The position numbers and the translations under genes were made by a program. Source: Plantago elongata (lineage: Eukaryota > Streptophyta > Magnoliopsida > Lamiales > Plantaginaceae). From it: DNA of 25,360 nt. Positions 21,601 through 25,360 of the stretch are shown piece by piece. The stretch spans positions 1 through 25,360 of the forward strand of contig JAYMSP010002247.1 of NCBI GenBank assembly GCA_036897095.1, read 5' to 3'. The notes under the pieces are model-generated. The model was not told the DNA's origin. It made no database searches and was given only the letters and a program-made list of their open reading frames with translations. Each line of letters starts with the position of its first letter. Positions within the stretch are counted from its first letter, which is position 1.

Positions 21601-23088
21601 GACACATGAGAGATATATTTTTATTTTTACCATTGTGAATATGCAATAAGCAAAAATTCTATTGAGGGTTTACAAATTAATAAAAATGTTAGAATTCCTT
21701 CCTAAAAGTTCAACCATTACTAGTGATTTAAAAAAATCCGACTAGTATTCACCATAATCTCTCAACTAGTATTTGAGTATTTCATAACAATCTACACGAA
21801 GTAGCTTTCCAAATAATCAAATTAACTTAATTCTTTAAGTGTGGAATCCCATTCGAATGGACTGATTTTAATCACGTCAAGCACATATACCATGCATCTC
21901 AAAAAACCATAACTTTAAAGATAATGCAGTCTACTTTACTGGATCAAACATAAAGCTAATGTACGTAAGGTAGGGGCTGCAATGTTTAGCTAGAAATGCT
22001 GCCATTTATGAGTAGAAAGAATCTTCTTATCTTAAAAGGAGATAATGTTGTTACTTATACGTATAGAAACCTTATCTTAACAGTTACTACCAAGGAGGAG
22101 AGTGCACGGTACACCTATACTAAAATTGTCCGTCGTACTAACAAATTATGACTATTTGCCCTATATACTCTCATGATGTCCTGATCATATAATCATATTA
22201 GCGAATCGAGATCACAGAATAATCGAAAAAATTGTTAGGGAAGTTAACAAATGACTAAAAAGATGTAGATATATGATCATTTGGCCAAGGACTAGGAGTG
22301 AACATAAACATCAATCCATTGTGGAATAACTTTGAATCGGTTCAACGCAACTTTTTCCCTTTTTCCCATTATTCTTTGCTTACTGTGGCGTGAAACGATA
22401 ATTTATTCGTTGTTTATACATACTATATACCTAAGACCTAAGTAAATATGCAATCCCAGCTAATTAGATAACTTGTTTTATTCATCATTAGAAGTTAGCT
22501 ATCTAGCTAATAATTTATCAAATCACTGTACATTTTATTATTTTCCACAATCGATAACCAACTGGTTTTTAACACAATTGGAATTTAGTTAATCATAGAG
22601 GAACTAAGATTCTAGTACAGATATAATACTGCTATGTTGTGACTTGTGAATATCATTAGGACTTGCATTTTATTTATTGAAGGCAGAGAGACAGAGACAC
22701 ATCTGTAACAGGCAAAGTATAATCAGTTGAGCTGACTATGGTAGACTCTGAGAATGAATTCATCAATTCATGGTTTTAAATCCAACAACTAACTACTCAG
22801 TCATGTTGTAAAATCATTAGCTAAAAACATAACACATCTTTTTAGCAAAACAAGATTATCTGTTTGAATGATCAGTACTTGTATAATTGTCAAAGAGCAT
22901 CACATTCGCCAGCGACAGCTAGAGACTTATGGCTTATACAAGATGTATTACTTGTTAGGAGAAACAGATTAGCAAAACCAGCTGTCTTGGTAATAATGCT
23001 TACTTCAACAAAATATAACTAGTGTACATTTGATTAATCATATTCAGGTACATCTAGTTCACAATTTTCACCAGCTTGCTGCACACAA
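21601..23088. other. Intergenic A/T-rich DNA, nothing recognised
   Basis: No supportable gene, RNA or element ends were found in this stretch. Confidence 0.5.
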
Positions 23089-23670
23089 TGTTTCAATGTA
23101 ATTGTCCATGCCTGGTGACTGGTACACTTTCTGATCCGTGAAAGTAATTTAGTTTCGCGGACCTGCCAAAGGGTGGTAACAGTACTCACAATTTATATGA
23201 TCTGTGAATCGATAAAGTTCTGGGCCGGTACAGAACATGGACCTGATTGGCGAAATCTTCATAAAGCATAATCAAGATGTTAGTTATGATGCTAGTTCTA
23301 TGGCAAGTTGTTCATGAGTAGCATCATATCTTAATAAATTGAAGTTTCAAATAATCGACAACAGGTATTCTGTTTCAATGGAGTAGTCCATGCCTGGTGT
23401 ACTTTCTGATCCGTCAAAGTAACTTGGGGATCCTCAAGTAACTTACTTTTGTGGACCTGCCAAAGGGCGGAACAACACTCACAATTTTATATGATCTGTG
23501 AATTAAGTTCTAGGTACAGAACTTGGACCTTGATTGGCGAAATCTTCATAAAGCACATTCAACTAGTTAGTTATGCTAGTTCTAAGGCAAGTAATTGTTC
23601 ACGAGTAGCATCATATTTGTAGCTTAAATTGAAGTTTCAAATAATCGACAACAGGTGTTCTGTTTCAATG
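23089..23670 (+). repeat. Diverged tandem duplication, units of 282 and 290 bp
   Basis: Unit 1 (23089-23370) and unit 2 (23371-23660) each begin 'tgtttcaatg', and a third start occurs at 23661-23670. Shared blocks include 'ctttctgatccgt', 'ggacctgccaaagggcgg' (one difference), 'gattggcgaaatcttcata' and 'ataatcgacaacagg'. Many small indels separate them. I cannot identify the unit; neither copy has a consistent open frame. It ends about 120 bp from the plastid insertion. Confidence 0.88.
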
Positions 23671-23788
23671 TTATGACTTCCTCACATGCCGATTTGTTGT
23701 TAGTTTCTGAAGAAAATTGTTATTGCCGCAGAAGTATTTTTCTTTACTGGAGGAGCACATATATATACAAGAAAGAGTCTTGTAGCTC

Positions 23789-24173
23789 AAAGTTCATATT
23801 CTTCCGTCATTGATAAACAAATTGTTGGACAATACTTAGCGCAATTACCACAAAATATACAAATTCCAAAATCAATACTGTAATTAAGTAATCGTTTCTT
23901 CCGAATATCAGTACGTATTCAATTTCCAATCAACTACGGGTAGATCTATAGGACACACACGAACACATACTTCAAAAACAATGCATTTATCAAATTCAAA
24001 GTGTATTCGGCCCCGGAAACGCTCCGATGCAATGAATTTTTCGTACGTGTATTGAATAGTTACAGGTAAACGATTTGCATGGACAAGGTAATCATAAAAC
24101 CTTGACCAATGTACCAGGCAACTCATATTGTTTGTTGACCAGAATTCAAGAGCTCGGTTAGCATAGGGAACAT
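23789..24173 (-). pseudogene. ndhI: Plastid ndhI (NADH dehydrogenase-like subunit I) fragment, decayed
   Basis: In plastids NdhI is the ferredoxin-like subunit carrying two 4Fe-4S clusters in the thylakoid NDH complex. This copy starts at ATG 24173 ([16 protein letters not shown]) and meets TGA at 24125-24123. The frame shifts near 24081 into [11 protein letters not shown], then [15 protein letters not shown] and [15 protein letters not shown]. It shifts again near 23912 into [20 protein letters not shown]. Similarity ends after EEYEL, so roughly the last third of the protein is missing. In the first cluster motif a Cys is replaced by Phe (CIVFEVC for CxxCxxC). It is clearly non-functional. 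Confidence 0.93.
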
Positions 24174-24255
24174 ATCGGAATATCTATAAATAATTCAATA
24201 CTTGTTTCTTTCTCTTGTTTGAGGCAGGTTTTGAAGATAGAAAAATTCGAGTTCT

Positions 24256-24776
24256 TTACAGTGAAAAAAGTTGGGATGAAGTCGTTAATAATAGAGTACC
24301 TAGAGAAATAGGTAAAAGAAATTTCCACCCAAGATTTAATAGTTGGTCCATCCTCAATTTCGGTAAAGTCCATCTTGTTGCAATAGAAATGAACAAGAAC
24401 ATATAAGTTTTCGCTAATGTAATAAAGATACCTATTATTGTTCCAATAACTTGACTTCTTTTAGTTAGTTCATGAACGAATGTAGGGAATAGAAAGATTC
24501 CAACCTCCCAAGTAAAGAACTGCTACAAATAATGATGAAACTAGTAGATTTAGATAGGAACCAACATAAAATAAACCAAATTTTATACCTGAATATTCAG
24601 TTTGATAACTTGCTACTAATTCCTTTTCTGCTTCTAGTAAATCAAAAGGTAATCTCTCACACTCGTCCAAAGAAGAAATTAGAAAAACGATAAACCCTAT
24701 AGGTTGACGACACAAATTCCATCCCCAAAAACCGTATTTAGACTGTGCTTCAACTGTACTTGAACTGTTAGATAAT
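24256..24776 (-). pseudogene. ndhA: Plastid ndhA exon 2 (NADH dehydrogenase-like subunit A/1), decayed
   Basis: NdhA is a multi-span membrane subunit of the plastid NDH complex. From about 24776 the frame reads LSNSSSTV, then [13 protein letters not shown] (three residues shorter than I expect after SSTV), [27 protein letters not shown] and [13 protein letters not shown] one-base shift near 24488 is needed to continue as [33 protein letters not shown] and [12 protein letters not shown], ending at TAA 24258-24256. The normal end of the gene is therefore retained while exon 1 is absent from this window. It lies immediately upstream of ndhI on the same strand, as in chloroplasts. Confidence 0.94.
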
Positions 24777-24880
24777 CATAGTCGGTGATAACATCACTGT
24801 TCCCGTCGCTATTACAGAACCGTACATGAAATTTTCACCTCATACGGCTCCTCATAGGTCACAAAAAACTCTAAGGGCCT
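24777..24880 (-). other. 3' end of the ndhA group II intron, with domain V
   Basis: The minus strand at 24850-24815 reads 'gagccgtatgaggtgaaa' then 'tcatgtacggttctg', the conserved hairpin of group II intron domain V in plastid genes. It is followed by the domain VI region and exon 2 of ndhA. The domain V stem is nearly intact. Confidence 0.8.
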
Positions 24881-25360
24881 TTCAACATTTTTGATCTTGA
24901 TCTCTTTGTGGGATTCATGATCAATAGAGAGTCAAACTCTTATCCTAAGGCCTAGAATTTAACCTATGAAATTCCGTCTACTAGTTATAATAAATAATAA
25001 AAATAAAGTGCTTTTGAATCTATCTCATCTTTTAAAAGTTTGTATTTTTCTTTGTTGATTAATAACTTCATCCTTAAATAAAAAAACTTTTTGAGGAATA
25101 TCACAGAGATATTGCAACCTATTTTTTTAATTATAAAATTAGATATTGTATTACCTACCAAAGATTCTATTTCTATCGACAAAATTAAAAAAATTATGAA
25201 TAAAAAAGATCTCTTTTTTGCAATTATAGTCTTTCCACTTCTGTTCATTCATATTCTACTTTCTCGGGAAATAAGGGAGTGCAGCATTACCCAAATAAAA
25301 GATTTCTTCGTTCTTGATAGTTATTTACTTAATCGGTGAATAGGAAGATACTCTGGATCA
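24881..25360. other. Unassigned A/T-rich end of the window, possibly more ndhA intron
   Basis: Open frames exist on both strands (24985-25248 minus, 25091-25339 plus), but both are rich in Lys, Ile and Phe, as expected from A/T-rich DNA, and match no plastid protein I could recall. Position next to the ndhA intron end favours intron or other plastid sequence; a return to nuclear DNA is equally possible. Confidence 0.3.

Larger units (their letters stand above)
23789..24880 (-). other. Nuclear plastid DNA insertion (NUPT), ndhA-ndhI segment
   Basis: The minus strand carries, in plastid operon order, the end of the ndhA group II intron, ndhA exon 2, the short ndhA-ndhI spacer and ndhI. All are colinear with chloroplast DNA but contain stops, frameshifts and small deletions. 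Similarity stops at about 23789, inside ndhI after the residues EEYEL. The right limit is uncertain; the intron end is clear to about 24860, and sequence beyond may continue the intron. Confidence 0.9.

Noticed and set aside
1..25360. tRNA or rRNA genes, CRISPR arrays, bacterial-type operons
   Set aside because: None was seen; the content is eukaryotic nuclear DNA, and the only organelle-type genes are decayed ndh fragments.

Overview
The window looks like nuclear DNA of a flowering plant, probably a eudicot. It is AT-rich, has GT/AG introns, two ordinary plant genes on the minus strand, and long intergenic stretches filled by transposable-element remains and a degraded piece of plastid DNA. 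All calls come from reading the sequence; no database search was run.

Layout. 1-701 resembles the 3' end of a SIRE/Maximus-type Copia LTR running in from the left. 702-2250 is unassigned AT-rich DNA. 2634-4733 (minus) is a complete three-exon gene for a 358-residue cytosolic class I fructose-bisphosphate aldolase, with a TATA box at 4826-4832. 5070-8642 is AT-rich intergenic DNA with one short perfect hairpin. 8652-16192 is a 7.5-kb Mutator-like element (MULE) with an exact 9-bp target-site duplication and inverted ends about 64 bp long. It carries a badly damaged transposase gene (9241-15242, plus), a convergent small ORF resembling a GRF-type zinc-finger protein (15491-15799 or 15835, minus) and a nested 1886-bp solo LTR with an exact 5-bp duplication (12527-14412). 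16202-18055 is intergenic with an 80-bp tandem repeat. 18056-18964 (minus) is an intact single-exon DUF868-family gene. 19300-23088 is intergenic. 23089-23670 is a diverged tandem duplication of about 285 bp. From about 23789 to at least 24880 lies a nuclear plastid insertion (NUPT) holding decayed ndhI, ndhA exon 2 and the end of the ndhA group II intron, in plastid operon order on the minus strand. The last 480 bp are unassigned.

How the parts relate. The aldolase (glycolysis and gluconeogenesis) and the DUF868 gene are independent housekeeping-type genes sharing orientation. The sequence between them is a record of insertions: the MULE came first, a Ty3/gypsy-like element then inserted into its transposase exon and was reduced to a solo LTR, and point lesions accumulated. 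The most unusual feature is the MULE's two-gene convergent plan, in which the small minus-strand ORF is open although the transposase is wrecked. This resembles the layout of maize MuDR (mudrA/mudrB) with a different second gene.
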